Origin: CBFGTV01 sp965652145
Lineage (GTDB): Bacteria; Bacillota; Clostridia; Peptostreptococcales; Natronincolaceae
DNA length: 49,960 nucleotides
Assembly (NCBI GenBank): GCA_965652145.1
Contig: CBFGTV010000019.1
Span: 1-49,960, forward strand
Direction of reading: 5' to 3'
In this document: positions 7,877-16,215 of the stretch, piece after piece
Numbering within the stretch: the stretch's first letter is position 1
Layout: every line of letters starts with the position of its first letter
Made by a program: the position numbers and the translations under genes
The notes under the pieces: generated by a model
The model's database searches: none
What the model was told of the DNA's origin: nothing
The model's input: only the letters and a program-made list of their open reading frames with translations

Positions 7877-9130
7877 ATGAAAATTATTGACATAATATGT
7901 TCAACAGGAAGAACTGGCTTTTACTTTGACGATCAAAGGGCCATTAAGCAAGGTGCAAAGCATGAAGGCTTTACCTATGTGGGAAAACCTGTTACCGAGG
8001 GTTTTACAAGTATTAGGCAGGCGGGCGAGGCAATTTCCGTTATGTTCATTTTAGAAGATGGACAAGTGGCTTATGGTGACTGTGCCGCAGTTCAATACTC
8101 AGGGGCAGGTGGAAGGGACCCGCTATTCCTGGCAGATGAATTTATTCCGATTATAGAGGCACATATTGTTCCTAAACTGGTTGGAAGGGAGCTTACCAGC
8201 TTTAAGGAGCTGGCTGAAGAGGTTGATAATATGACCGTAGCAGGAAAGAGACTTCATACAGCCATTCGTTATGGTATTACCCAGGGAATTCTTGATGCAG
8301 TTTCTAAAGCCAAAAAGGTAACCATGGCAGAAGTAATTAGAGAAGAGTATGATACAAATGTTGAATTTAAAAGAATTCCAATCTTTACCCAATCAGGAGA
8401 TGACAGATATAACAATGTCGATAAAATGATTATTAAAGGAGCAGATGTGCTGCCCCACGCCTTGATTAATCATGTGGAAACCAAATTAGGTAAAAATGGA
8501 GAAAAGCTTAAAGAGTATGTTGGCTGGTTAAAAAACAGGATAGAAACCCTAAGGGCCAGTAAAGAAGATAACTTTATCATGCATATTGATGTTTATGGCA
8601 CCATCGGCCAGGCCTTTGACAATGATACCGAAAAAATGGCCAATTACCTTGGCGAACTGGAAAAGGCAGCAGCTCCCTTTAAGCTTCGAATCGAAGGACC
8701 TATGGATGTTGAGAACAGAGAAGGACAGGTAAAAGCCATGAAGGCCCTGAGAGTGGCCTTAAAATCTAAGGGTATCGGGGTTGAGCTGGTGGCCGATGAA
8801 TGGTGTAATACCTGGGAAGACATCAAGCTGTTTGTAGACGAGGAAGCAGCAGATATGATTCAAATTAAGACCCCAGACCTTGGCGGAATCAACAATATTG
8901 TAGAATCGATCCTATATTGTAAGGAAAAGGGTGTAGGGGCCTACAGTGGTGGAACCTGTAATGAAACCGACAGATCTGCTCAAGTTTGTACTAATGTTGC
9001 CATTGCCTGCGGCGCAGATCAAATTCTGGCAAAACCGGGAATGGGTGTTGATGAAGGATTTATGATTGTCAATAACGAAATGAATAGAGTGCTGGCGTTG
9101 GCAAAAAGAAGAGAACCTGCACTGGCATAA
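7877..9130 (+). CDS. mal: Methylaspartate ammonia-lyase
   Basis: A 417-residue enolase-superfamily enzyme that eliminates ammonia from 3-methylaspartate to give mesaconate. The catalytic and metal residues fall at the family positions: His194 and Lys331 as acid/base pair (QIKTPDLGG), and Asp238, Glu273 and Asp307 as Mg2+ ligands. Identical numbering to the characterised enzymes makes the call very secure. It follows glmE by 21 bases with a TTGGAGGA site. It is a cytoplasmic homodimer in known cases. Confidence 0.98.
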   Translation: MKIIDIICSTGRTGFYFDDQRAIKQGAKHEGFTYVGKPVTEGFTSIRQAGEAISVMFILEDGQVAYGDCAAVQYSGAGGRDPLFLADEFIPIIEAHIVPKLVGRELTSFKELAEEVDNMTVAGKRLHTAIRYGITQGILDAVSKAKKVTMAEVIREEYDTNVEFKRIPIFTQSGDDRYNNVDKMIIKGADVLPHALINHVETKLGKNGEKLKEYVGWLKNRIETLRASKEDNFIMHIDVYGTIGQAFDNDTEKMANYLGELEKAAAPFKLRIEGPMDVENREGQVKAMKALRVALKSKGIGVELVADEWCNTWEDIKLFVDEEAADMIQIKTPDLGGINNIVESILYCKEKGVGAYSGGTCNETDRSAQVCTNVAIACGADQILAKPGMGVDEGFMIVNNEMNRVLALAKRREPALA

Positions 9131-9160
9131 AGAAGAATAAATTAATGGGAGTGCTGTAAA

Positions 9161-10003
9161 ATGAGAGAAATCCACGTCTCTGAAATTACCAAAACCGTAA
9201 AAAAACTATGCATTGATGCCAATTATTATCTGACTGAGGACATCAGGGCAAGACTAGAGGAAGCCAGGACCAACGAAGACTTTGCTATTGCACAAAATAT
9301 CCTGGATGTATTGATGGAAAACGCAGATATCGCTAAAAATGAAGCAAGACCCATGTGCCAAGATACAGGGATGGCAGTGGTATTTTTAGAAATTGGTCAA
9401 GAGGTACATGTCGTTGGAGGCAGCCTGGAGGATGCCATCAATGAAGGCGTAAGACAGGGCTATACAGAGGGATACTTAAGAAAATCTGTGGTGGGCGACC
9501 CTATTGAAAGAATCAATACCAAGGATAATACCCCTGCTATTATCTATTATGACATTGTTCCGGGTGACACCTTCAAGGTGATCGTTGCACCAAAGGGTTT
9601 TGGCAGCGAAAATATGAGTCAGATCAAAATGCTGAAGCCATCGGATGGTATTGAAGGAGTAAAGGATTTCGTTCTCAAGGTAGTCAAGGAGGCAGGGCCA
9701 AACCCCTGTCCTCCTATTGTTGTAGGAATTGGAATTGGAGGAACCTTTGATAAGGCGGCCTTCCTTGCTAAAAAAGCCCTGTTAAGATCTACAGATGAAA
9801 GAAATTCTAAACCCTTTTATAGAGAACTGGAAAAAGAGCTGCTTGAGGCCATCAACAGCCTGGGAATAGGGCCCCAGGGCTTTGGCGGCAGAACAACAGC
9901 CCTGGCGGTAAATATAGAAACCTACGGAACCCATATTGCAGGATTACCTGTTGCAGTAAATATCAACTGTCATGCAACAAGACATGGGGAAGCCCATTTA
10001 TAG
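9161..10003 (+). CDS. Mesaconate hydratase alpha subunit (class I fumarase type)
   Basis: A 280-residue protein of the Fe-S hydro-lyase, fumarate/tartrate dehydratase alpha family. Candidate [4Fe-4S] cysteines are Cys66 in RPMCQDTGM, the Cys in NPCPPIVVGIGIGG (near residue 185) and the Cys in NCHATRHGEAHL near the end. By sequence alone it could be a fumarase or tartrate dehydratase. Its place between mal and the citramalate lyase genes makes it the enzyme that hydrates mesaconate to (S)-citramalate. The cluster is oxygen-sensitive, which fits a strict anaerobe. It pairs with the next gene 12 bases downstream. Confidence 0.9.
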   Translation: MREIHVSEITKTVKKLCIDANYYLTEDIRARLEEARTNEDFAIAQNILDVLMENADIAKNEARPMCQDTGMAVVFLEIGQEVHVVGGSLEDAINEGVRQGYTEGYLRKSVVGDPIERINTKDNTPAIIYYDIVPGDTFKVIVAPKGFGSENMSQIKMLKPSDGIEGVKDFVLKVVKEAGPNPCPPIVVGIGIGGTFDKAAFLAKKALLRSTDERNSKPFYRELEKELLEAINSLGIGPQGFGGRTTALAVNIETYGTHIAGLPVAVNINCHATRHGEAHL

Positions 10004-10015
10004 GAGGTTTGTAAA

Positions 10016-10573
10016 ATGAGTAAAAGAATAACAATGCCCCTCACCAGGGAGAAGATTGAAGACCTGAAGGCAGGAGACAGTGTTTTACTTACAGGAACCA
10101 TCTATACTGCAAGAGATGCTGCCCATAAAAGGCTTGTGGAGCTTTTAGAAGCAGGTAAGGAGCTTCCCTTTGATATAGAAGGCCAGGGAATCTACTATGT
10201 GGGGCCCACTCCAGCCAAGGAGGGACAGCCAATTGGCTCTGCCGGCCCCACCACCAGCTATCGAATGGATGCCTATACACCCCAGCTTTTAGAAAAGGGG
10301 TTAAAAGCCATGATTGGTAAGGGAATGCGGAATGAGGAAGTCATTGAAGCCATGAAAAAACATGGGGCTGTTTACTTCGGTGCCATAGGGGGTGCCGCTG
10401 CCTTAACGGCTAAATGTGTTAAATCGGCAGAAGTCATTGCCTATGAAGACCTGGGGGCAGAGGCCATCAGAAGGCTGTATGTTGAAGATCTCCCACTGGT
10501 TGTGGTAATCGATGCAAAGGGAAATAACTATTATAAAATAGGACAGCAGGAATATTTAGAAACACAAAGGTAG
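10016..10573 (+). CDS. Mesaconate hydratase beta subunit (class I fumarase type)
   Basis: A 185-residue protein of the fumarate hydratase C-terminal/beta family, the partner of the preceding alpha subunit. Conserved stretches are LTGTIYTARDAAHKR near residue 25, GPTPAKEGQPIGSAGPTTS near 65, and GAIGGAAAL near 124, matching class I fumarase beta chains. TAGGAGG precedes the ATG. Function as mesaconate hydratase is from the operon; the fold is from the sequence. Confidence 0.9.
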   Translation: MSKRITMPLTREKIEDLKAGDSVLLTGTIYTARDAAHKRLVELLEAGKELPFDIEGQGIYYVGPTPAKEGQPIGSAGPTTSYRMDAYTPQLLEKGLKAMIGKGMRNEEVIEAMKKHGAVYFGAIGGAAALTAKCVKSAEVIAYEDLGAEAIRRLYVEDLPLVVVIDAKGNNYYKIGQQEYLETQR

Positions 10574-10582
10574 GTGTCGGCA

Positions 10583-10846
10583 ATGAAGATTAAAGCCCCA
10601 GCAAAGGCAGGTACGATGGAATCCAATGACATATATATTATGGTTCAGCCCAATGATGAGGCGGGGATTACCATTGACCTCGAAAGTATTGTGATGAAGC
10701 AGTTCGGAAAGCAAATTAAAAAGGTGATTTTGGAAACCTTAGAAAACATGGGAATTAAGCATATCCATGTTGTTGCCAAGGACAGAGGCGCTCTGGATTA
10801 CACCATAAAAGCAAGGGTAGAAACCGCCGTGAAAAGGGCGATGTAA
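10583..10846 (+). CDS. citD: Citramalate/citrate lyase acyl carrier subunit (gamma)
   Basis: An 87-residue acyl carrier protein of the lyase. The prosthetic group (phosphoribosyl-dephospho-CoA) is attached to a serine; with the ATG at 10583 as start, this serine is Ser14 in GTMESND, the same number as in Klebsiella CitD. A GTG nine bases upstream, directly after the previous stop, is an alternative but would shift that numbering and has poorer spacing from the ribosome binding site. In this operon the substrate is citramalate rather than citrate. Confidence 0.93.
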   Translation: MKIKAPAKAGTMESNDIYIMVQPNDEAGITIDLESIVMKQFGKQIKKVILETLENMGIKHIHVVAKDRGALDYTIKARVETAVKRAM

Positions 10847-10858
10847 AGGGGTGATTTC

Positions 10859-11740
10859 ATGGAGAGATTAAGAAGAACCATGCTGTTTATGCCGGGAAAC
10901 AACCCCAGCATGCTGCAAAGTGCTGGCATTCTTGGGGCCGACAGTATCATACTGGACCTTGAAGATGCAGTCAGTATAACAGAAAAGGATGCCGCCAGAA
11001 TTTTAGTCAGAAATGCCATCAAGGAAGTTAATTTTTATGGTACCGAGGTTGTGGTAAGAATTAATCCCCTTTCATCGGGCTTTGGCGTAAAGGATGCAGA
11101 GGAAATGGCAAGGGTGAAGCCCGATGCTATCATGGTGACAAAGGCCACCGAGGAGGACGTGTCGGCTGTATGCCAAATTCTAACAAAAATTGAGCAGGAG
11201 GAAGGCTTTGAGCCAGGGAGCATTAAGCTTTTTCCCTTAATCGAAACCGCCTACGGTCTTGAAAATATACACAGTATTATCGAAGCATCTAATCGAGTAA
11301 TTGGAATATTGCTGGGGGCAGAGGATTTAACGGCTGACCTGGGAATGAAAAGAACCAGAGAAGGAGAAGAAATTTTCTACGCAAGAAGTAAAGTGGCCGC
11401 TGCCTGTAGAGCCCATAAAATAGACGCCATTGATACCCCTTTTGCCGATATGAATGATTGCGAAGGCTTTGCCAGGGATATTCGACGCTGCAAATCCCTG
11501 GGGATGACAGGAAAGGCCGCAATAAACCCGAGACAGGTAGATACCATTCATGAAATTTTTGCACCTTCAGAGGATGAAATAGACTATGCCCAAAGAGTCA
11601 TTCATGCCATGAAAGAGGCTGAAAAGGAAGGAAAGGGAGTATTCTCTTTGGATGGAAAAATGGTAGATGCACCGATCATTGCAAGGGCTGAAGGTATAAT
11701 TAAAAAAGCAAGGCTTGCTGGCTTGATAAAGGAGTGGTAG
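10859..11740 (+). CDS. citE: Citramalate/citrate lyase beta subunit
   Basis: A 293-residue CitE-family TIM-barrel protein that cleaves the citramalyl (or citryl) thioester, releasing pyruvate (or oxaloacetate). The N-terminal block LRRTMLFMPGNNP and the metal-site region DSIILDLEDAV are classic, as is GAEDLTADLGMKRTREGEE near residue 150. An AAGGGGTGA site precedes the ATG and only 12 bases separate it from citD. It is the catalytic lyase chain of the complex; pyruvate as product is inferred from the pathway. Confidence 0.94.
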   Translation: MERLRRTMLFMPGNNPSMLQSAGILGADSIILDLEDAVSITEKDAARILVRNAIKEVNFYGTEVVVRINPLSSGFGVKDAEEMARVKPDAIMVTKATEEDVSAVCQILTKIEQEEGFEPGSIKLFPLIETAYGLENIHSIIEASNRVIGILLGAEDLTADLGMKRTREGEEIFYARSKVAAACRAHKIDAIDTPFADMNDCEGFARDIRRCKSLGMTGKAAINPRQVDTIHEIFAPSEDEIDYAQRVIHAMKEAEKEGKGVFSLDGKMVDAPIIARAEGIIKKARLAGLIKEW

Positions 11741-11742
11741 AT

Positions 11743-13284
11743 ATGAAAAACATACTTGGAAGAGAAATTCCTGAATCTATCCAAGGCTACGGAACCGTCA
11801 GACCATTTAAGGGAGCCTTTGCAAGCCTGGGAGAGATAGAAAAGAAATCTGTGAAGCTAACATCTCAAGTACCGGGGGAAGATAAGGTATTGGCCACGGT
11901 TGAAGAAGCCATCAAAAAATGCAATATACAGGACGGTATGACGATTTCCTTTCATCATCACCTGCGAAATGGTGATTTCGTATTAAATATGGTTTTAGAG
12001 GAAATTGCCAAAATGGGAGTGAAGAACATAACGGTGGCTGCCAGCTCCATATTCCCGGTACATGCTCCTCTGGTTCAGCATATGAAAAATGGTGTTGTAA
12101 CCGGCATCTATGCCAATTATATGTCAGGACCTGTGGCAGAGGCTATTTCAAAGGGAGAATTAAAAAACCCCGCAGTCATGCATACCCATGGAGGAAGGGC
12201 CAGAGCCATTGAAGCCGGAGACCTTTCCATTGATATTGCATTTATTGCCGCCCCCACCTGCGATACCTATGGCAATATCAATGGTGTAGACGGGCCAGCC
12301 GCCTGCGGCTCCCTGGGGTATGCCATTCCAGATGCGTTATATGCCAATAAAACAGTTGCTATAACCGATAACCTTGTGGCTTATCCCGCTTGCCCCATTG
12401 AAATTACCCAGGAATTTATAGATTATGTGGTCAAGGTAGACTGTATTGGAGACCCAAAGGGCATTGTGTCTGGTACCACCCAGATCACCAGGGACCCTGT
12501 GGGGCTGAAAATTGCCAGGATGACCGCAGCATTAATTGAAGTATCGGGACTGTTAAAAGATGGTTTTTCCTTCCAAACAGGGGCTGGGGGAACCTCATTG
12601 GCTGTGGCTGCCTATGTAAAGGAATTGATGGAGAGGAAGCAAATCAAAGGCAGCTTTGCAGCAGGAGGCATTACCGGATATATGGTGGAAATGTTTGAGG
12701 CCGGACTATTTGAATCTCTCTTTGATGTTCAATGCTTCGATTTAAAGGCAGTTGAGTCTTATCGAAATAACCTGAGGCATCAGGGAATGTCAGCCTCTAT
12801 GTATGGAAATCCCCATAATAAGGGTGCTGTGGTAAATAATCTGGATGTCATGATCTTAGGGGCAACGGAAATAGATACAAGCTTTAATGTCAATGTTACT
12901 ACGGGATCCAGTGGTATGATTATGGGGGGGTCAGGAGGACATAGCGATACGGCAGCAGGATCAAAGCTGGCCATTGTGGTAACTCAGCTTGTTAAAGGCA
13001 GGCTTCCCATTGTGGTAGATAGCGTGACCACAGTTACCACCCCCGGCGAAACTGTTGATGTGCTGGTAACAGAAAGAGGAATTGCTGTTAACCCTAGACG
13101 GCAGGATTTAATTGAAAAGCTAAAGGCAACCAATCTACCGGTCATGACGATAGAAGCCCTGAAGGAAATGGCAGAAGAAATGACGGGCATACCAGAAAAA
13201 ATTGAGCGTGATCAGGAAGTAGTGGCCGTTGTGGAATATCGAGACGGTACTGTAATTGATGTGGTTAAAAGGATAAGGGATTGA
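11743..13284 (+). CDS. citF: Citramalate/citrate lyase alpha subunit (acyl-ACP transferase)
   Basis: A 513-residue CitF-family protein, a CoA-transferase relative that swaps the acetyl group on the carrier for the substrate acid. Family signatures include FHHHLRNGDFVLN near residue 70 and the glycine-rich SGGHSDTAAGSKL region near 400. A GTG at 11734 overlapping citE is possible, but the ATG at 11743 lies eight bases after AAAGGAG and two bases after the citE stop, so I used it. Together with citD and citE it completes the lyase. Confidence 0.93.
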   Translation: MKNILGREIPESIQGYGTVRPFKGAFASLGEIEKKSVKLTSQVPGEDKVLATVEEAIKKCNIQDGMTISFHHHLRNGDFVLNMVLEEIAKMGVKNITVAASSIFPVHAPLVQHMKNGVVTGIYANYMSGPVAEAISKGELKNPAVMHTHGGRARAIEAGDLSIDIAFIAAPTCDTYGNINGVDGPAACGSLGYAIPDALYANKTVAITDNLVAYPACPIEITQEFIDYVVKVDCIGDPKGIVSGTTQITRDPVGLKIARMTAALIEVSGLLKDGFSFQTGAGGTSLAVAAYVKELMERKQIKGSFAAGGITGYMVEMFEAGLFESLFDVQCFDLKAVESYRNNLRHQGMSASMYGNPHNKGAVVNNLDVMILGATEIDTSFNVNVTTGSSGMIMGGSGGHSDTAAGSKLAIVVTQLVKGRLPIVVDSVTTVTTPGETVDVLVTERGIAVNPRRQDLIEKLKATNLPVMTIEALKEMAEEMTGIPEKIERDQEVVAVVEYRDGTVIDVVKRIRD

Positions 13285-13288
13285 TCTT

Positions 13289-14326
13289 ATGCAGGATATC
13301 AGCATAGAGAAGATAGATTTAAATACTGATCAAAGGATAGAAGTTGAAGGTTTTCTTTCAACTTTTAACCTGTTTTTTGATCAAGATATAGCCTATACGG
13401 TGGTGGCAAGGGCCGGAAATAAAATCATAGGAACCTGCTCCTATAGCGGGAATGTTTTAAAGTGCTTTGCAGTACAGGAAGGGCTACAGGGAGAGGGGAT
13501 TGCCTCAAAGCTGGTAACTCATATTACCAATCAGCTTTTTGACAGGGGCGTATATGAGACCTTTGTATTCACCCAGCCTAAAAATCTTTCAATATTTAAA
13601 GGACTTAATTTTAAGGAGGTTCATAGGGTAGAAGAGGTATCTCTGCTGGAGGGCGGCATGGCCAATGTGAAAGCATATACGGAGAAAATGTATCAGCGTA
13701 GCGGCCTTTCCCCAGGGAAAAAGGCTGCCCTTGTGATGAACTGTAATCCCTTTACCCTTGGCCATCGGTACCTAATCGAAAGGGCTGCCCAAGAAAATAA
13801 TGAGGTAGTGGTGTTTATCGTGGAGGAAAACCGCTCCCTTTTCCCCTTTGAGGTGAGGCTTGAGCTTGTCAGAAAAGGCGTAGCAGATTTAAAAAATGTT
13901 TATGTTGTGCCCGGGGGAAGCTACATTATTTCCGCTGCCACCTTCCCTTCGTATTTTTTAAGACAAGAAGGGGAGCGGCTTGAAGCTTACACTAAGCTGG
14001 ATGCAGGTATCTTTGGGAGGTATATTGGGCCTGTCTTTAATATTGAAAAGCGATATGTAGGAACAGAACCCTACTGTAGGGTTACAAGCCAATATAACCG
14101 GGCGCTGCAACAAATATTACCTGGCCAGGGAATCGAGGTTGTAGAAGTACCTAGACTGAATAGTCACGATAGGGCCATAAGTGCCTCTGAAGTAAGAAGG
14201 CTGATTAAAATGGAAGATTGGAGTAGTATCATAGGTCTAGTTCCTTATACAACCTATAATTTTTTACTGTCAGAGGAGGCAATGCCCATTATAGAGGCAA
14301 TTAAAAGGAGTGACACGCCCCATTGA
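13289..14326 (+). CDS. citC: [Citrate/citramalate (pro-3S)-lyase] ligase
   Basis: A 345-residue enzyme that acetylates the thiol of the lyase prosthetic group with acetate and ATP, switching the lyase on. Residues 1-130 are a GNAT-like domain (EGLQGEGIASKLV). Residues 145-345 are the nucleotidyltransferase domain with the ATP-binding NPFTLGHRYLIE near 153 and the closing motif SASEVRRL near 300. Its stop codon overlaps the TTG start of citX, so the two are translationally coupled. Confidence 0.93.
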   Translation: MQDISIEKIDLNTDQRIEVEGFLSTFNLFFDQDIAYTVVARAGNKIIGTCSYSGNVLKCFAVQEGLQGEGIASKLVTHITNQLFDRGVYETFVFTQPKNLSIFKGLNFKEVHRVEEVSLLEGGMANVKAYTEKMYQRSGLSPGKKAALVMNCNPFTLGHRYLIERAAQENNEVVVFIVEENRSLFPFEVRLELVRKGVADLKNVYVVPGGSYIISAATFPSYFLRQEGERLEAYTKLDAGIFGRYIGPVFNIEKRYVGTEPYCRVTSQYNRALQQILPGQGIEVVEVPRLNSHDRAISASEVRRLIKMEDWSSIIGLVPYTTYNFLLSEEAMPIIEAIKRSDTPH

Positions 14327-14808
14327 TTGATGATATTTTGAAGGACAGAGAAAATAGATACAATACCGTGCTGGAGCTAATCAATCAGTATCAATTACCT
14401 GTAGTTTGCAGTAAAATTAATTATCCCGGCAGTCATAAAAATACCCCTGAGGCCCTGAAGGCCTTTCAGGCATTGGAGCAGTTAGTCATTTCCGGCTATG
14501 GCCGCTATAGCACCTTTACCAAAGTCCTTTCGGGGGAAGACGGCAGGAGCCTATTAATGGTGGTGACGATGACACCGCTGGAGGCTAAAAAAATAGCGTT
14601 GGATTTAGAAGATAATCATCCCCTGGGCAGAATCTTTGACATAGATGTCTATCACCAGGATGGCAGCCCAATAAGCAGGGGATTCTTAGGGCTGGAAAGC
14701 AGGCGGTGTATTCTTTGTAATGAAGATGCCAGGGTATGTATGAGAAAAAAAAGTCATATCCTTCAAGAGATTATAGAAGGAGTCAATAACTTAATCAGAT
14801 CAAATTAA
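14323..14808 (+). CDS. citX: Apo-citrate lyase phosphoribosyl-dephospho-CoA transferase
   Basis: A 161-residue CitX-family enzyme that transfers the prosthetic group precursor onto the acyl carrier serine of CitD. The family core DNHPLGRIFDIDVY (near residue 105) and the Cys-rich RRCILCNEDARVCMRKKSH near 130 are both intact. It starts at TTG 14323, overlapping the citC stop; AAGGAG lies 12 bases upstream, slightly far. It is the last gene of the operon. The companion citG, which makes the prosthetic precursor, is not in this window. Confidence 0.9.
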   Translation: MIDDILKDRENRYNTVLELINQYQLPVVCSKINYPGSHKNTPEALKAFQALEQLVISGYGRYSTFTKVLSGEDGRSLLMVVTMTPLEAKKIALDLEDNHPLGRIFDIDVYHQDGSPISRGFLGLESRRCILCNEDARVCMRKKSHILQEIIEGVNNLIRSN

Positions 14809-14852
14809 AAAAAGCTGCTGCCCACAAGGTTATGGGTAGCAGCTTTTTTAAT
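14803..14852. terminator. Bidirectional terminator between citX and gltS
   Basis: A long stem pairs AAAAAAGCTGCTGCCCA with its near-perfect complement across an eight-base loop, with A-tract before and T-run after. It ends the glm-mal-cit operon on the plus strand and gltS on the minus strand. Confidence 0.9.
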
Positions 14853-14860
14853 TGATTATT

Positions 14861-16057
14861 TTAAGTAAAGAAATTTAAGAATGTAGTAATAATACCAGCA
14901 TTAAAGAAGTCAATAAACAAGCTTCCCACCAACGGGATGATAAAAAATGCTGCGGGAGCTGGGCCATAATTGCTTGCAATAGATTCCATATTTGCGATGG
15001 CATTAGGGGTTGCACCCATTCCAAATCCGCAATGGCCTCCTGCTAAAACAGCTGCATCATAATTTCTTCCCATTACATTAAAGGTGACAAAGTATGCAAA
15101 TAATCCCATAAGAAGTGCTTGAACAAATAACATGACAACCATTGGGCCAGCCAAGGCAGCCAGTTCCCACAATCTTAATCCCATTAGGGCCATAGATAGA
15201 AAGATCGATAAAGCGACATTTCCTAAAATATCTATTTCAGTACTGGGTACCTTATAGATATGGGATAAATCTGATATATTTCTAATAATTACAGCCACAA
15301 GCATGGCACCTATGTAAGGTGGAAAGGTGATCCCTGTCTTTTCGATCAACATTGAAACAATTGTACCAAGTCCCATGGCGATAATAATTTGAAATGCTGC
15401 TGAAGAAAAATGTTTAGGAACTAAAGCCTCTGTTGTTGCTGCTGCTTCTTCCTTTACTTCATAGGAAGCCGCTATCGTTTTATCCTTAAACAAATTGTTC
15501 TTTTCAATTAATCGCTTGGCAATTGGGCCGCCTAACATACTTCCACAGATTAAACCAAAGGTAGCAGAAGCCATGGCTACGGTTGAAGCACCTACGGCTC
15601 CTTTATCTTCAAATAAAGGACCAAAGGCACCAGAGGTTCCATGGCCCCCTGTCATAGGTACAGATCCTGTAGAAAGCCCGATTAATGGATTTAGATCGAA
15701 GGCCTTTGCAAGGGCAACACCAACAACATTTTGCAAACAAACTAATATGATTGCTAGTAATAAAAATAGTACGACCTGAATACCGCCTTTCTTTAATAGC
15801 TTTAAGCTGGCGGTAAAGCCTACCGTTGTAAAAAAAGCTGTCATCAGTATGTTTTGAAGGGTTGTATCAAATTCAAATTTTAAAATATCAGCTTGCCTTA
15901 AGCATAATGCAATTATTGCAAAAATAATACCGCCTATAACGGGGGCAGGAATACAGAACTTCTCCAATAGCTTTACTTTTCCTCGAATTGCTTGCCCCAG
16001 TAGTAGAACGATTACTGCCAAAGCTACTGATTGAACAGCATCTAGATGTAATAACAT
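14861..16057 (-). CDS. gltS: Sodium/glutamate symporter GltS
   Basis: A 398-residue membrane protein with about ten or more hydrophobic segments, of normal GltS length. The re-entrant loop signature GSVPMTGGHGTSGAFGP (near residue 132) and the second, inverted-repeat copy AGGHCGFGMGATPNAIANM near 340 are diagnostic. It imports glutamate with Na+, supplying the fermentation pathway encoded convergently next door. AGGAGGT precedes the ATG. Its upstream region carries a perfect cre site and direct repeats (listed separately), so it is probably controlled by carbon catabolite repression and by the neighbouring two-component system. Confidence 0.96.
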   Translation of the reverse strand: MLLHLDAVQSVALAVIVLLLGQAIRGKVKLLEKFCIPAPVIGGIIFAIIALCLRQADILKFEFDTTLQNILMTAFFTTVGFTASLKLLKKGGIQVVLFLLLAIILVCLQNVVGVALAKAFDLNPLIGLSTGSVPMTGGHGTSGAFGPLFEDKGAVGASTVAMASATFGLICGSMLGGPIAKRLIEKNNLFKDKTIAASYEVKEEAAATTEALVPKHFSSAAFQIIIAMGLGTIVSMLIEKTGITFPPYIGAMLVAVIIRNISDLSHIYKVPSTEIDILGNVALSIFLSMALMGLRLWELAALAGPMVVMLFVQALLMGLFAYFVTFNVMGRNYDAAVLAGGHCGFGMGATPNAIANMESIASNYGPAPAAFFIIPLVGSLFIDFFNAGIITTFLNFFT

Positions 16058-16079
16058 ATGTCTACCTCCTATAATTAGT

Positions 16080-16093
16080 TGATAACGTTTTCA
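16080..16093 (-). promoter_or_regulatory. cre site (CcpA) in the gltS leader
   Basis: On the minus strand TGAAAACGTTATCA fits the Firmicute cre consensus TGWAANCGNTNWCA at every position. It lies just downstream of the gltS -10, where CcpA binding represses. CcpA itself is not in the window. Confidence 0.7.
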
Positions 16094-16097
16094 ATTA

Positions 16098-16103
16098 ATT
16101 ATA
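16098..16103 (-). promoter_or_regulatory. -10 box of the gltS promoter
   Basis: TATAAT on the minus strand. The hexamer 17 bases upstream is GTCGTA, a very poor -35, and it overlaps the proximal direct repeat at 16113-16127, as expected for an activator-dependent promoter. Confidence 0.5.
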
Positions 16104-16112
16104 AGGGGTATC

Positions 16113-16147
16113 CTACTGTATACGACCAGTTGTAACAGGATGCGACC
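16113..16147 (-). promoter_or_regulatory. Direct repeats over the gltS -35, possible response-regulator sites
   Basis: Minus-strand units TGGTCGTATACAGTA and TGGTCGCATCCTGTT begin exactly 20 bases apart, two helical turns. The proximal unit covers the -35. The neighbouring GlnL-like regulator is the natural candidate to bind; this is inference. Confidence 0.45.
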
Positions 16148-16215
16148 AAAAATGAAGGATAAATTTTATAAAAATTTAATCTATTTACTAAGTATGAAAA
16201 ATATCCTTCATATTT

